Positions 19,694 to 31,027 are shown, numbered from the stretch's first letter. The stretch: 64,000 nt of DNA from Zygnema cylindricum (GCA_037447655.1 JBBHKE010001504.1:126001-190000), one strand, 5' to 3'. Notes: generated by a model from the sequence alone, not told the origin. Made by a program: numbers and translations.

Positions 19694-20817
19694 TGTTGTC
19701 CATAGCCTATTTCAGCCATAGACTACTCTCGGAAGCACCACAGACTACCCCTCAAACAGCTGTTTTTCAGACAGCATCTATTACTCCACAATAAATAAAA
19801 TCTCCTCAAACTGCACCAATAGGCAGTATACTATAGACACTATAAGCTCCAAAAGTTTCAGCTAAATCCACCAAGGAATCTAGAAGATATAAGCTCTAGA
19901 GTTTCACAAAAAACAGCTGACAGCTTCACGAACTAACCACTTAGACCTCTCACACAATCTTACAGAAATAACAAAATAGAATGAAACTGCACACACATAT
20001 AGATTCTATATTATAAAATAACTTCACAAAGTTTCACATGAAGAAACCAAACAAGGTGATCACACCAACAAGTCAAACATGCAGAAAACAATATGCAATT
20101 GCTTTGATAAACTTGACTATGATACTCAAAATATTCTAAGTCCTACAAGTTATACTCAGAGAGTTCACTACTGAATGTATGGAGGCATACCAGCCGTACG
20201 GTATCTACCATCTACCTAAACTATTGTAAGTATACCCGAATAGTTCGAGGTATGTCAGACTGAACAAATCTACACTAATAAACTAATTAGCAAAAAGACA
20301 AACCTATGTTGTACAGAATATTTACACCGACATCTCCATAATCTTCGTACGTCAAAAAACCAAGCTACCACTAAGCAACCACTAAACAAATATCATTACT
20401 AAGAATCTATACTAGTCATATTATCCGCAGCTGCTGTTTTGTCCGTACGGATCATATCAAATTATCCGCAACTGCGTTGACTTGTCTACATCGCAGCTAC
20501 TTCGTACCGACGGCGTGTATTTATCCAAAATAACTACAGCTCCGTTGTCCTGTCTGTGTCGCACCTGCGCCGTACCCGCGGTGCCTATTTCAACATTTCG
20601 TTTATTCCACTTCGGATCGCTTCACGATCCGCCGTCCATTTGTCAATGCTTGTTCACGCCACTCAATGAGTCTTTTACGTTAATTAAATTAAATCCGTTC
20701 ATTCGCTCCCCCAATCCGTGAATCCATTTGAACTTCCACATTAAATTCCATTGCGCACGAACTGTCACAAGCACACAAAATGTCGAGTAGGCACGAAACA
20801 AACTTTTCAAAACAACA
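19694..20817 (-). repeat. Family D 3' LTR (left)
   Basis: Begins TGTTGTCCATAGCC and ends AACAACA; aligns with 28979-30029. It contains tandemly related blocks around CGCAGCTGC at 20430-20590. The next bases, CTCCCCAAATATTTA, are a polypurine tract on the minus strand. Confidence 0.75.
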
Positions 20818-21589
20818 CTCCCCAAATATTTAGTTTGATGCACCCATAATACAATATGCAGCGAGAAATGCTATGCTGCCCTAGTTTGCCATCGCAGCCC
20901 TGTCTGAATACAATATGCAGCGTGCACTGCTATGCTGCTTTGCAGCGGTACTTCGACACTTCGACACGCAGCTTAGTTTGACTTCAATATATAGCTGTAA
21001 TATAGCTATGCTGCCATGCTGCGCTACTTTGACATCGCAGCCGTAGCAGCTACTCCATTCCACTCTCAACTTTCCCCTTACAGCCTCATCTACTGACGAC
21101 TAAAGCTTTCAAAACAACACTAGTTTTTCATTCTGTCAGTAGACATTTAGACTCTAATGGACGTACATACAAAAAGCAAGGACGTATATAATATTCAAAA
21201 TTTGAAAAAAAATCTCTCACAATCTCCACTGCTAAACATTCAAAACTTTACACAAATAATCACAACATTACTGCTTCTGCTAACGTCACGACTGCTCTTG
21301 CTGCTTCCTTCTATGTCTTTCATCCTTCGACTTATTAACTGCCCCCTTGCAAAATTCGTTTTTTTTAATGTACATTGTTTTGCTGCCTTTTTGTACCCTC
21401 TTTGTTTTTGTTTTCAGTGCAGATTCTACACATTCATACATAATTAATATCATCTTGTAACAGCTCTTTTTATGCAATGAATGGCCAAACTTTTCTTTTA
21501 CTAATGCTATAACATCTCTCCAGTAAATCCGAATTTCCACTCGTATTCGTCACACTGCCATGTTTTCAGATTTGTCGAAAATCTATCTT
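20818..21589 (-). other. Family D 3' non-coding region with 60-bp repeats
   Basis: No coding seen. Two related units carrying ATACAATATGCAGCG and CTATGCTGC start at about 20849 and 20908 (period about 60 bp), followed by more GCAGC/TGCTGC words to about 21050. A second copy of the LTR-end-like sequence TTTCAAAACAACACT occurs at about 21109. Confidence 0.5.
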
Positions 21590-22529
21590 CTACACACTTC
21601 CATCAAACAATTGTTGTACTTCCTCCCCTATTAGATACTTCCACGCCTTCCGCTGCGCTTCTGGTTGCGTATTTCGGTGTGATTGATTCTGTAACATGTT
21701 TCTTCTACTATTGTTTTTCTGCAGTCTGTATCTTTTCCTTATCGTCTTATGTTTTCCTGATCTGGTTTTGGACTTTGTAATGTGTCCACAGTTTGCCTTC
21801 CCATTACCTCTATAAAGTGAGGCTTTTCTCATTAATTTTTGGTCTTTCTCCATGGATCTTCCACTTCCCTTAAACGTACGCATTCTCAATATATTCATTC
21901 TGATCCCCATTTCATTTAGCTGCTCTTTCCTCTTTGTATTATTCTCTTTTATTTTCCATATTCCTCCAAATTTATGATCTTTTCCGATCTCATAAACTTC
22001 TTTCCTTAACCTCATTTTCTTAACATTTTTTACCGGTTTTTCACTGAGTTCATTACATTTTAAATCCACTGTATTTTCCTCTCTTGATGTTGATTCCCCG
22101 ATTTTTGTGAATGTACTATTCCCTATCTCATCATCATCTCTTTGCCCTTCTTTAGATTCTGTTTTCAGTTCAGTGTTCTTTATATCTATATAAATTTTTT
22201 CTGTCAAATTTAAGTTTGCTTTTCTAACTCCCATTTCTTCCCGAATCTCTTCCCTTTGTAAGTCATTCTCACATATCAATTTATCACAAGAAAGAGTCAC
22301 AAACACCGAGTCTTTTCCATTCTCCTTTTCCTCCACACTATCTTCGGTGACAATAATTTTTCTAGTCTCTTCCACTTCTATGTGCCCTTCAACTTCTTCA
22401 ATTTCTCTTATTCTAGTTGCCTCTTCCATTAGTAAGTTTGTGTCACTCACCAATCTGTTATAGGAAATATTCACAACAATCGAATCCAAATCTGTCACCT
22501 TTTTCACCTCATTCCGAACAACATAGAAG
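21590..22529 (-). CDS. Family D accessory ORF of unknown function
   Basis: About 305 codons, highly charged, following gag in the same frame once the family B insertion is discounted (the target duplication AGAAG keeps the frame). The first half is acidic with two related segments, DSIVVNISYNRLVSDTNLL and DSVFVTLSCDKLICENDLQ, about 60 residues apart. The second half is basic (Lys/Arg/Asn-rich, many RK and KR pairs), which would suit nucleic-acid binding. I recognise no protease, integrase, RT or RNase H motif and no known domain. It may be the C-terminal part of a long Gag, or an element-specific protein. It lacks an internal stop although flanking elements are full of them, so it could be under selection or young. 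Confidence 0.5.
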
Positions 22530-22839
22530 TGTTAAAATTAATAGAGATCTAGAGTATTTTCTAGGTTTAATATGTTAGTATAAAAGAAAAAGAAAAAAGA
22601 CGGACAGCCTGCCTCCACCTCCTCTCTCTAGCCCCCATACTTGTTGTAGTCACTGAAGGATATAGAGGGTGGTTGATCCATGGTTGCCTTAGTTCAACAT
22701 GAAATTATTTTTAGCAGGTTACTGAAACAAAAGCCTGACAAACCCGAGATTTGATCCCGGTACCTTCAGTTCGTCAAGTTGGCCGATAGCGGTCAACTTT
22801 ATTCTATTAGACTAGGACCAATGCTAAATGCTATAGTAT

Positions 22840-22841
<2 letters not shown>

Positions 22842-22924
<83 letters not shown>
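22842..22924. repeat. TA microsatellite
   Basis: About 40 uninterrupted TA dinucleotides inside the 5' LTR. The 3' LTR has about 12 at 27392-27417. Confidence 0.95.
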
Positions 22925-22927
<3 letters not shown>

Positions 22928-23260
22928 AGAAGGAACAAATCCATTTAACTAAAATTGTATACGGCTTGCATAGATACAGTTTTATGAAAGAACGAAGTAC
23001 GACACTATTTCAAAACGAAAACCACGCATTTTGTTTCGACAGCGAAACAAATGTCGCGCAAGTCATTATAAAGGCTAAGATTGCGTCTCGTTGCAAATCC
23101 AACGGCGCACATCATCGCCGAAATCTCGGAATGGTCACTTTGGCGTTTTGTGACGTGGCATGACCTAGAGCCACGTGGAGAGATGACATTTCGGTCATGG
23201 GAATTTCGAGGAATGTACAGACGAGTGAAAAGCAGACACCCGTTCGCTTAATAACCTTGT

Positions 23261-23390
23261 CGTACATAGGCCGTACAAAAGGTACACCGGGTGTCTACTT
23301 AATAACCTTGTCGTACATAGGTCGTACAAAAGGTACACCGGCAGTAGTACTTTTTGGTACGGTACAGTAATATTATTGGTCCGTACTTCA
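23261..23390 (+). promoter_or_regulatory. Ten GTAC motifs in the family B LTR
   Basis: Ten GTAC words lie in 130 bp, boosted by the tandem 51-bp unit (copies starting 23247 and 23298). The 3' LTR has one copy of the unit. GTAC is the core of SBP-box binding sites. Function is inferred from density alone. Confidence 0.4.
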
Positions 23391-23686
23391 GTAGATAGAA
23401 GTTATTAGAGGGAATCAAGACTTAGAAAATTTTGGTAGGTAGTCACCTCTCCCTTTGAGAGTTTGTACAAATTGGCATTTTTACTGCCTCATAACTTATC
23501 GGCTGGTTGGCCGTTTTCAGTGATTCTTTTTCCTACGGACTCAAGGGAGTCCAAGCTGCACAGGGGTGCATTCAAACTGTCATTTTGCCTTCCTACACAG
23601 TGGTGGTTGTGGATTAAAGTGGGTTAGTTAAATACTATCTAGAGTCTTTTTGTATTCTGTGGTCCAATGGAGGACACATAATTGTA

Positions 23687-23701
23687 GGTTATGGGCCCAC
23701 C
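23687..23701 (+). other. Family B primer-binding site
   Basis: GGTTATGGGCCCACC next to the LTR end, identical to the site in family A. Confidence 0.8.
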
Positions 23702-26240
23702 CTCTACGGTACCCACATTCAATGGATCTGAGTTCATCTATTGGGAAGCCATGATGATGAAGCTTTGTGCGAAAAACGATACTGGGGTATCGTCAGTGGA
23801 CAAGTGAAACGTGCAGCTTCGGGAACTCCACCAAGATTTGGAGGAGTAAGGTTTTCTGCAGCAACGGCTGCCCCAGCGGATGAGGCATTTGATGGGGACA
23901 ACAGTGTGTCCAAAAAGGGGAAAGGGATGGAGACACCCCTTAATCCTATTGCCACAGTACCGGGAGCGGCGACCGTGAAGACCGCGGAGAACGATACTCA
24001 AATGTGGGAGGATGTATATATGGCTGCCAAGAACTTCATTCTGAGGCACCTCACTCAAGCTTTGGCCACCCCTCATCTTCACATGTACAAGGCTGAGGAG
24101 TTATGGGTGAGTTTGGTGGAGATTAATAAAGCTAGAACCATTCAGGAGCTCCAGTTGGCTGAGCATAAGCTAGTGAGTTACACTTACAAAGGAGAAAAGA
24201 TGTTAGATTACTGTAATGATCTTTTTTGTTTGCATATGGAGATGGAAAGTGCCGGGTGGACAGGTACAATGAAAATGAAAGTTAACACCCTCATCATGAA
24301 GTTTCCAAATGAGTTCGAGAACATAGTGTACCGAGTACAGTAAATGCCTGATAATTCATGGAAATGGAACACAGTGGTCAAGATGATACTTGTGTAGGAA
24401 AACACAATAGAGATTAGGAGAGGAGGGAAGAGCATTCAAGCTCTAGCAGCAGGCGGGGACCGATGGGGGAAGGACCCGAATAAACCTTACAAAGGGGAAA
24501 GAGATCATTCTGGGGGACCGAGGCCCCCAAAAGGTCTTTGTCATTTTTGCAAAAAGCTGGGACACTTCATCGCAGATTGTGTTAAAGTGTTGGAGCTGAG
24601 GCTCCAAAAGAACCGTGGAGGGGGTTCTTCCAGAGGGAAGAAAAAGGCACTTGTGGTTACAAAAGTGACAGGAGAAACCAAGGATGAGTCATCTGAGGAG
24701 GATGGGGAGCTTCTTCTTGACGAGAGTCTGGAGGAGAAGGAGATCCCGCGGGGAGAGAAGTGTGTCCTTGGAGCGATTCGGGAAGCTCCACAGGAAGGAT
24801 GGATTATCGACTCAAGTGCATCCATGCATATGTGTCGTGATAAAAAACTCTTCACTAAGCTAAGAAAGATCCCTACTGTAGAGATAGAGTATGGGGATGG
24901 GAGAGTGGTTACTACAGATCTAGTGGGATCAGTAGATTTAAAAGTCTTAGTGGAGGGTAAGACATCTATACTTACATTCTCAGTTGTACTCTACATTCCT
25001 CAGCTGAGTAAAAATCATGTGTTTACTTCTGTATTAGATGACAAGGATTTTGATACCTTTACTAGAAAGGGAGTCTTTACAACTAAATATGGGGATGAAG
25101 TTTACTTCACGGCAGATAAGGCTAGCCAAGGAATATTTAGGCTTAACCTGAGTAATGAAAAGAAGAATGCTTATTATGTTGGTGTTCCTAAGTTGATGAT
25201 TTGGCATAAGCGGTTGGGGCATGTGCATTTTGATAGGTTGAGGGAAATTAAAAAGCTTGGGGTAGTAGAAGGCATTCAATTTGGGGATAATAAACTGATG
25301 GATGATTGTAGTGGTTGTGCTCAAAGTAATGCTCAATACTTCCCTTTCCCAAAGCCGCCACATATAGAGGTGAGAAAGTGTTAGACTTGGTCCACACAGA
25401 TATTTAGGGACCAACAAAAGTACCTTCGGTTGGAGAAAAGAGGTTTATGATGACAATAACCGATGACTGGTCTAGATACTCTAGAGTCTACTTTCTGAAA
25501 ACAAAGTTTGAAGCATCAAATTACGTCAAAGAGTATAAAGCCTAGAGTGAGAAGTTACATGAAACCCCATTAAGAGGATAAGGAGTGATAATGGGGGGAA
25601 TAAACCTTTAACCAGTTTGAGGAATATCTGAGAGATGAGGGAGTGCAGCACTAGAAAATTGTACCATATAACTCGGAACAAAATGGGGTAGCTCAGAGGT
25701 TGAATCAAACACTAGGAGATAGAGCATGCAGTATGTTGGCAGACAAGAAAATAGGAAATAGATTTTGAGCAGAAGCAATGAACTGTGCCAACTACATTTA
25801 TAATAGAGTCCTTACCTCAGCTGTAAAGGGAGTGACACCTTATGAGAGATGGGTTGGAAGGAAACCAGATATCTCACACCTTAAAGTATTCGGTAGCCAA
25901 GTTTACAGTCTTAACACAGATAGGAAAAACTAGAAACTAGATGCTAAGGGAAAACTTGGATACTTTGTGGGATATGATGAGGATGTTATGGGATATAGAG
26001 TCTATGACTTAGCAAAGAAAGATATCATTCTTGTCAAACACTTAGTTGTCATGGATGAAGGGAAGTCATTTGACCCCTTCAAATATACAAAGATGATAAG
26101 AATCAGATTTGAGTCCGAAAGTGAGGAGAACTCGGTCATTCCCGAAAAGGACATGAGTGAAACCGTGATTGCAGATTCAGGGGAGATCCAAGATATAGGA
26201 GACTCACTGGAAACCTCACATACTCCTATGGACTTCAAGA
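23691..26240 (+). pseudogene. Family B gag-protease-integrase, broken
   Basis: Gag with a frameshift near 23745, a CCHC knuckle at about 24544-24583, a protease site near 24810 where Asp-Ser-Gly has become Asp-Ser-Ser, the integrase zinc region at about 25200-25320, and the integrase core to about 25900. Stops fall at 24341 (TAA), 24393, 25405, 25543, 25653, 25766 and 25932; nearly all are TGG or CAG turned into TAG or TGA. The acidic hinge ends at about 26240, where the sequence joins directly to the region after RT. Confidence 0.85.
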
Positions 26241-27068
26241 AAGAAGCAATAGGTAATATGCTTGAGAAATTCTAGATGGAAAATGCTAACAATTGTACCA
26301 CTCCCATAGACTTGAAAAAAAGTAAGTGATGGGAGTGTAGAAGGTGGAGTGATGATTTTAGACGATCAGATGAGTCCAGAGGAGAGAGAGTTTATGAAGT
26401 CTATCCCTTATAGACAGGTCATAGGAAGTTTGATCTATTTTATGAACTGTACCACGCCAGACATAGCGACAACAGTTGGAGTACTCAGTAGGAGTCTTAA
26501 TGATCCTACGAAGAGAGACTGGGAGGCAGCCAAGAGAGTCATGAGATATCTGGTTGGAACCAGAGAATTATTGGGAGGGGAGCATACTCATATCACCACT
26601 TGGAGTGATGCCAGTTATAGGGATGCACTTATGAGAAGATGCACTTATGGATATGTTTTGTATGTGGGGCAAGGTGCTTGCTGTTAGAGCAGTAAGCAAC
26701 AAAAGGTGGTTGCTCAGTCTACTATGGAGGCTGAGTATATGGCGTCTTGTTCTGCTGCAAAAGAACTAATGTGGGTGAAATCATTGTTGCAAGAACTGGG
26801 ATATATGAAAGAGGGAGTGCATGAAAACTTTTGCAATAATCAAGCTGCAATAACAATTGCAACCAATCCAAAACATCAATTCAAAGCAAAACATATAGAC
26901 ATAAGATTAAGTTTCATAAGAGAAAAAGTTGAAAATAAAATTTTACATCTTGTGTATAGATCTGATGAAGAAATGGTTGCTGACATGATGACCAAACCTG
27001 TGCCCTCTCCTAAATTAAAATATTGTCGAGAAAAATGCGGGCTGAAAGAAATAAAAAAATTAGACTAG
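26241..27068 (+). pseudogene. Family B RNase H remnant joined to integrase hinge
   Basis: Begins with the KEAIGNMLEKF segment that in the intact family A lies after the YVDD motif. All catalytic RT blocks are absent and the fusion to the preceding hinge is in frame. RNase H motifs remain: Trp-Ser-Asp near 26602, Thr-Met-Glu-Ala-Glu near 26722, and Cys-Asn-Asn-Gln where Cys-Asp-Asn-Gln is expected, so a catalytic Asp is lost. Stops at 26273 and 26685. Confidence 0.8.
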
Positions 27069-27081
27069 AAAATAAGGGGAG
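27069..27081 (+). other. Polypurine tract of family B
   Basis: AAAATAAGGGGAG directly before the 3' LTR, same as in family A. Confidence 0.8.
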
Positions 27082-28126
27082 TGTTGAAATTAATAGATTT
27101 ATAGTGTATTTTCTAGGTTTAATATGTTAGTATATAAGAAAAAGAAAAAGGACAGACAGCCTGCCTCTACCTCCTCTCTCTAGCCCCCATACTTGTTGTA
27201 GTCACTGAAAGATAGAGAGGGTGGTTGATCCATGGCTGACTTAGTTCAACAGGCAGTTATTTTTAGCAGGTTACTAAAAATATACCTGACAAACCCGAGA
27301 TTTGATCCCGGTACCTTCGGTTCGTCAAGTTGGCCGATAGCGGTCAACTTTATCCTATTAGACTATGACCAATGCTAAATGCTATAGTATGTGATATATA
27401 TATATATATATATATATTAAAATGAACAAATCCATTTAACTAAAATTGTATACGGCTTGCATAGATACAGTTTTATGAAAGTACGAAGTACGACACTATT
27501 TCAAAACGAAAACCACGCATTTTGTTTCGACAGCGAAACAAATGTCGCGCAAGTAATCATAACGCCTAAGATTGCGTCTCGTTGCAAATCCAACGGCGCA
27601 CATCATCGCCGAAATCTCGGAATGGTCACTTTGGCGTTTTGTGACGTGGCATGACCTAGAGCCACGTGGAGAGATGACATTTCGGTCATGGGAATTTCGA
27701 GGAATGTATGGACGAGTGAAAAGCAGTCACCCGTCCGCTTAATAACCTTGTCGTACATAGGTCGTACAAAAGGTACACCGGCAGTAGTACTTTTTGGTAC
27801 GGTACAGTAATATTATTAGTCCGTACTTCAGTAGATAGAAGTTACTAGAGGGAATCAAGACTTAGAAAATTTTGGTAGGTAGTCACCTCTCCCTTTGAGA
27901 GTTTGTACAAATTGGCATTTTTACTGCCTCATAACTTATCGGCTGGGGGGCCGTTTTCAGTGATTCTTTTTGCTACGGACTCAAAGGAGTCCAGGCTGCA
28001 CATGGATACAGTCAAACTGTCATTTTGCCTTCCTGGACAGCAGTGGTTGTGGCTTGAAGTGGGTTGGTTAAATACTCTCTAGAGGCTTTTGGTATTTTGT
28101 GGTCCAATTTAGGACACATAATTGCA
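27082..28126 (+). repeat. Family B 3' LTR
   Basis: Begins TGTTGAAATTAATAG and ends AATTGCA, followed by the target duplication AGAAG. It has a short TA repeat and a single GTAC-rich unit. Confidence 0.9.
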
Positions 28127-28131
28127 AGAAG

Positions 28132-29004
28132 GTTAGTAAGTAAATAAATTTGGTAACACACGGTGTATGCCTTTTGTCATTGGTCGAGTCTTGTCTCTCA
28201 CTCACGAAAGCACTTGATTCTCTTCTTGTTGAGGGTCGAACTAGGTTGTTGTCCCATCCATCTCTGAAATTCCTTGTAACACATGCACTTTTATACGACG
28301 GACATACCCTGAAGGTATGTCCCAAATTATTACAATAAAAACAATTATTTGGCCGATCTCAGAACTCGCTATTATTTTTAATTTTCTGAAAATGAGACTT
28401 AGATTCCTTTATATTCGTCTTACTTGATAAAACCTTTCTATTAGCCTCTTCATCTAGAACAACACACCTTGCTACAGTTAAGCTCCAATCTCTTTTATCA
28501 ATTAAAGTCAATCGATCTAATGCACTCTTACATTCTTTAGGTAGACTTCTCATTAACAATATAGCTTGTTGGGCATCTGTAAAGTTTCCTCCGCCAAATC
28601 ATTTTCTGCAAATAATACATGTAAGTCAATACAGTGTTTCTCCATACTACCTCCTACATACTTGTGTTCAACTGTTTTGGTAACACTGCTAAGCCAATGA
28701 TATAAAGAAGTCTTTGCATACATACATTCTAAGCACTTCAATAATTCAGATCCTTTTTTAAAACTCAGGTATAACATTACTAAATCCTCAGTCAAGGAGT
28801 TCTTCATAACCCTTAGACACTCTTGATTTTTCCTTTTCCATCCATTTGATGTTTCGACCAAGTACCGTTCACCGCATCCATTAGCTCTATCATCTCGAAG
28901 TAGCTCTCAAGTGCATCCTTCCAGTGGTGGTATTTTGATCCATCAAATATGGGTAGCCATGGGTGTGGGCCCATAACCTGTTGTCCATAGCCTATTTCAG
29001 CCAT
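28132..29004 (-). pseudogene. Family D gag, lightly broken
   Basis: Starts in the LTR (ATG at 29004), reads through the primer-binding site (second ATG 28974), then the copia gag start (PIFDGSKYHHWKDALESYF), a coiled-coil-like middle and a CCHC knuckle C-x2-C-x4-H-x4-C at about 28350-28300. It runs on to the family B insertion at 28131 and then into 22529. One or two frame changes (near 28855 and 28555) and a stop before the knuckle interrupt it in this copy. Gag would form the particle; with no pol of its own the element would need enzymes from another copia. Confidence 0.7.
28964..28978 (-). other. Family D primer-binding site
   Basis: Minus strand GGTTATGGGCCCACA, 14 of 15 matches to the half-tRNA-iMet site of families A, B and E, directly abutting the LTR end at 28979. 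Confidence 0.75.
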
Positions 29005-30029
29005 GGACTACACTTGGAAGCACCACAGACTACCCTTCACCTTAAACTGCTCATATAGGCTGTATACTATAGAAACTGTAAACTCCCAAAGTTATAGCCA
29101 AATCCACCGAGGGATATAGAAGATATAAGCTCCATAGTTTCCCAAGAACAGCTGACAGCTTTACAAGCTAACCGCTTTGACTTCTCACAGAATCTCACAC
29201 AGAAAACAGAATAGAATGAAACTAGACACACATATAGATTCTATAACATATAATAACTTCACAAAGTTTCACATGAAAGCACACACCAACAGGTCAAAGA
29301 TGCAAAAAACAGTCTGCCATTACTTTGATAAACTTTACTGTGATTCTCATAATATTCTAAGTCCTACAAGTTATACTCAGAGAGTTCACTACTGAATGTA
29401 CAGAGGCATACCAACCGTACAGTATCTACTATCTATCTAAACAATTGTAAGTATACCCGAATAGTTCGAGGTATGTCAGACTGAACAAATCTACACTAAT
29501 AAATTAATTAGCAAAAAGACAAACCTATATTGTACATAATATTTACACCGACATCTCCACAATCTTTGTACGTCAAAAACCAAGCTACCACTAAGTAACC
29601 ACTAAACAAATATCATTACTCACAATCTATACTAGTTCTATTATTCGCAACTGCTTCAGCTGCTTTGTCTGTACGGATCATATCAGGGTAACCGCAGCTG
29701 CGTTGACTTGTCTGCGTCGCAGCTGCTCCGTACCGGCAGCGCAAATTCATCCAAAATAACCGCAGCAGCGTTGTCTTGTCTGCGTCGCAACTGCACCGTA
29801 CCGGCGATGCCTGTTTCAACATCTAGTTTATTCCACATCGGATCACTTCAGGATCCGCCGTCCATTTGTGAATGCTTAGTCACCCCACTCAAAGAGTCCT
29901 TTACGTCACTTTAGTTGTATCCGTACGTTCGCTCCCCCAATCCGTGAATCAATTCGATCCTCCATATTAAATCCAATTAGCAATTACGCACGAAATGTAG
30001 CGTACGCAGGAAACTGAGTTTCCACAACA
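28979..30029 (-). repeat. Family D 5' LTR (right)
   Basis: Begins TGTTGTCCATAGCC and ends TCCACAACA on the plus strand; aligns with 19694-20817. It has two or three related blocks of about 68 bp around CGCAGCTGC and CCGTACCGGC at 29640-29820. Confidence 0.75.
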
Positions 30030-30452
30030 AAAATTCCAAAGTTACTTTTTGTGACCTTTCCAGAACTATAACAGTCATAACATTGAATGTCGTGGAACTA
30101 TCACATAAGAACGAAAAAAAGTGAAAGTGAAGGGAACATGCAAAGACTACTATCGCCATGGTTTCCCCGAATCCTTTCCATTTTTCATGTTGGATCCTAA
30201 ACCAAAATCGTCAGTAAACTCACTCAAAATAAATGATTTCCAAATCAATACATATTTTGCACCAAAATCGACTGTTAAGGGTTATTTCCCGTACTGTTTT
30301 TCTCTACTGAATACGTACGTCCACTTTAATGCTTTTGTCCTAAGTCACCTTGACCGTACTCCACTTATTTGTGCGTCGTCCACTTTAGTCTATTTGGTCC
30401 TAAGTCTACATGACCGTACTCCACTTATTCAAGTGCAGTCTCGTCCTTTACT
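30030..30452 (+). other. Upstream leader or LTR of family C, with 60-bp tandem repeat
   Basis: No coding. Two 60-bp units carrying GTCCACTTTA and CCTAAGTC...TGACCGTACTCCACTTATT lie at about 30319-30438. The start of gag shortly after includes AATTATGGGCCAAACC, 11 of 15 similar to the half-tRNA primer site of the other families, so the LTR may end at about 30461. I could not find a second copy of this LTR in the window. Confidence 0.35.
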
Positions 30453-31027
30453 ATGGCGTCCAATTATGGGCCAAACCACGCAACTTCCAATAATATCCAG
30501 AAGTTCGATGTTTCAAATTTCTATGATTGGACATTTTCTGCCATGCATCTTTTTAAGTTAGAGAAAAATTGGGATCTTTTCACTTGCGCATCTAAACCAC
30601 CAGTCATTAATATTACTGATGACGAGGCGGCCAAAACCACAAAAACTCAAGAAATCGCGGAACAGAAAGTCAAGGACGACAACGCTCATGCACGCCTAAT
30701 AATGGCGCTAACAACAGAAAAAAAACGCGACTCATTCAATGGGCCCTCATGTCGGCCGAAGCTTGGTTTCGATTGACTCCCGCATACGTACAAACTGGAT
30801 GGTTGGCTCGCCGCATTCAAAAGCGCGTTTTTTTCAATTTAATGAAAAAACTGACGGAATCGATGCAAGATTGGATAAGTACAGTTGACCTATTTTCATC
30901 AAAGTGTAAAATGATTGGCGTTCACTTGTCTGATGAAGATTTGTCATCCACTTTATTAGGTGGCTTGCCATAATGTTTTGCTCTTTTCATCTAACCTTTT
31001 GACAATCTTGAAAATCCAATCCCTTTT
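30453..31027 (+). pseudogene. Family C gag, N-terminal part
   Basis: Copia-type gag: KFDVSNFYDWTFSAMHLF near the start, a tryptophan-containing middle and a LLGGLP motif near 30950, typical of plant and animal copia Gag and clearly different from families A, B, D and E. A 1-base shift near 30760 and two TAA codons (30972 and 30993, both CAA in related genes by context) break it. It is cut at 31027 by the family B element; the frame resumes exactly at 61178 after the duplicated CTTTT. Confidence 0.75.

Larger units (their letters stand above)
22530..23686 (+). repeat. Family B 5' LTR with expanded TA repeat and 51-bp duplication
   Basis: Begins TGTTAAAATTAATAG and ends ATTGTA. It differs from the 3' LTR mainly by a TA repeat of about 40 units at 22842-22924 (about 12 in the 3' copy) and by a tandem copy of a 51-bp GTAC-rich unit at 23247-23340. 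The conserved hairpin is at 22736-22776 with 7 of 8 outer pairs. Confidence 0.9.
22530..28126 (+). mobile_element. Ty1/copia element, family B, lacking reverse transcriptase
   Basis: 5' LTR 22530-23686, primer-binding site 23687-23701, pol remnants, polypurine tract 27069-27081 and 3' LTR 27082-28126. Both flanks carry AGAAG (22525-22529 and 28127-28131), a perfect 5-bp target duplication, so this insertion into family D is intact at its ends. The LTRs look only a few percent different, apart from an expanded TA repeat and a 51-bp duplication in the 5' copy. The coding part has many nonsense changes and a deletion that removes RT. Confidence 0.9.
19694..30029 (-). mobile_element. Gag-only LTR element (family D, probably non-autonomous), split by a family B element
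   Basis: Minus-strand element: 5' LTR 28979-30029 on the right, primer-binding site 28964-28978, gag 28132-29004, an extra ORF 21590-22529, a repeat-rich 3' part with polypurine-like sequence at about 20818-20835, and 3' LTR 19694-20817. Without the inserted family B element (22530-28126) the internal region is only about 2.6 kb and has no protease, integrase or RT. LTRs have diverged, with indels, and the outer flanks (CATGT, AAAAT) do not match, so the ends may come from different copies. Confidence 0.75.

Noticed and set aside
22840-23163. ORF beginning with alternating Ile-Tyr
   Set aside because: It translates the TA microsatellite and LTR sequence; not a gene.
19689-30034. Target duplication for family D
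   Set aside because: CATGT on the left and AAAAT on the right do not match, so the two LTRs may not be from one insertion.
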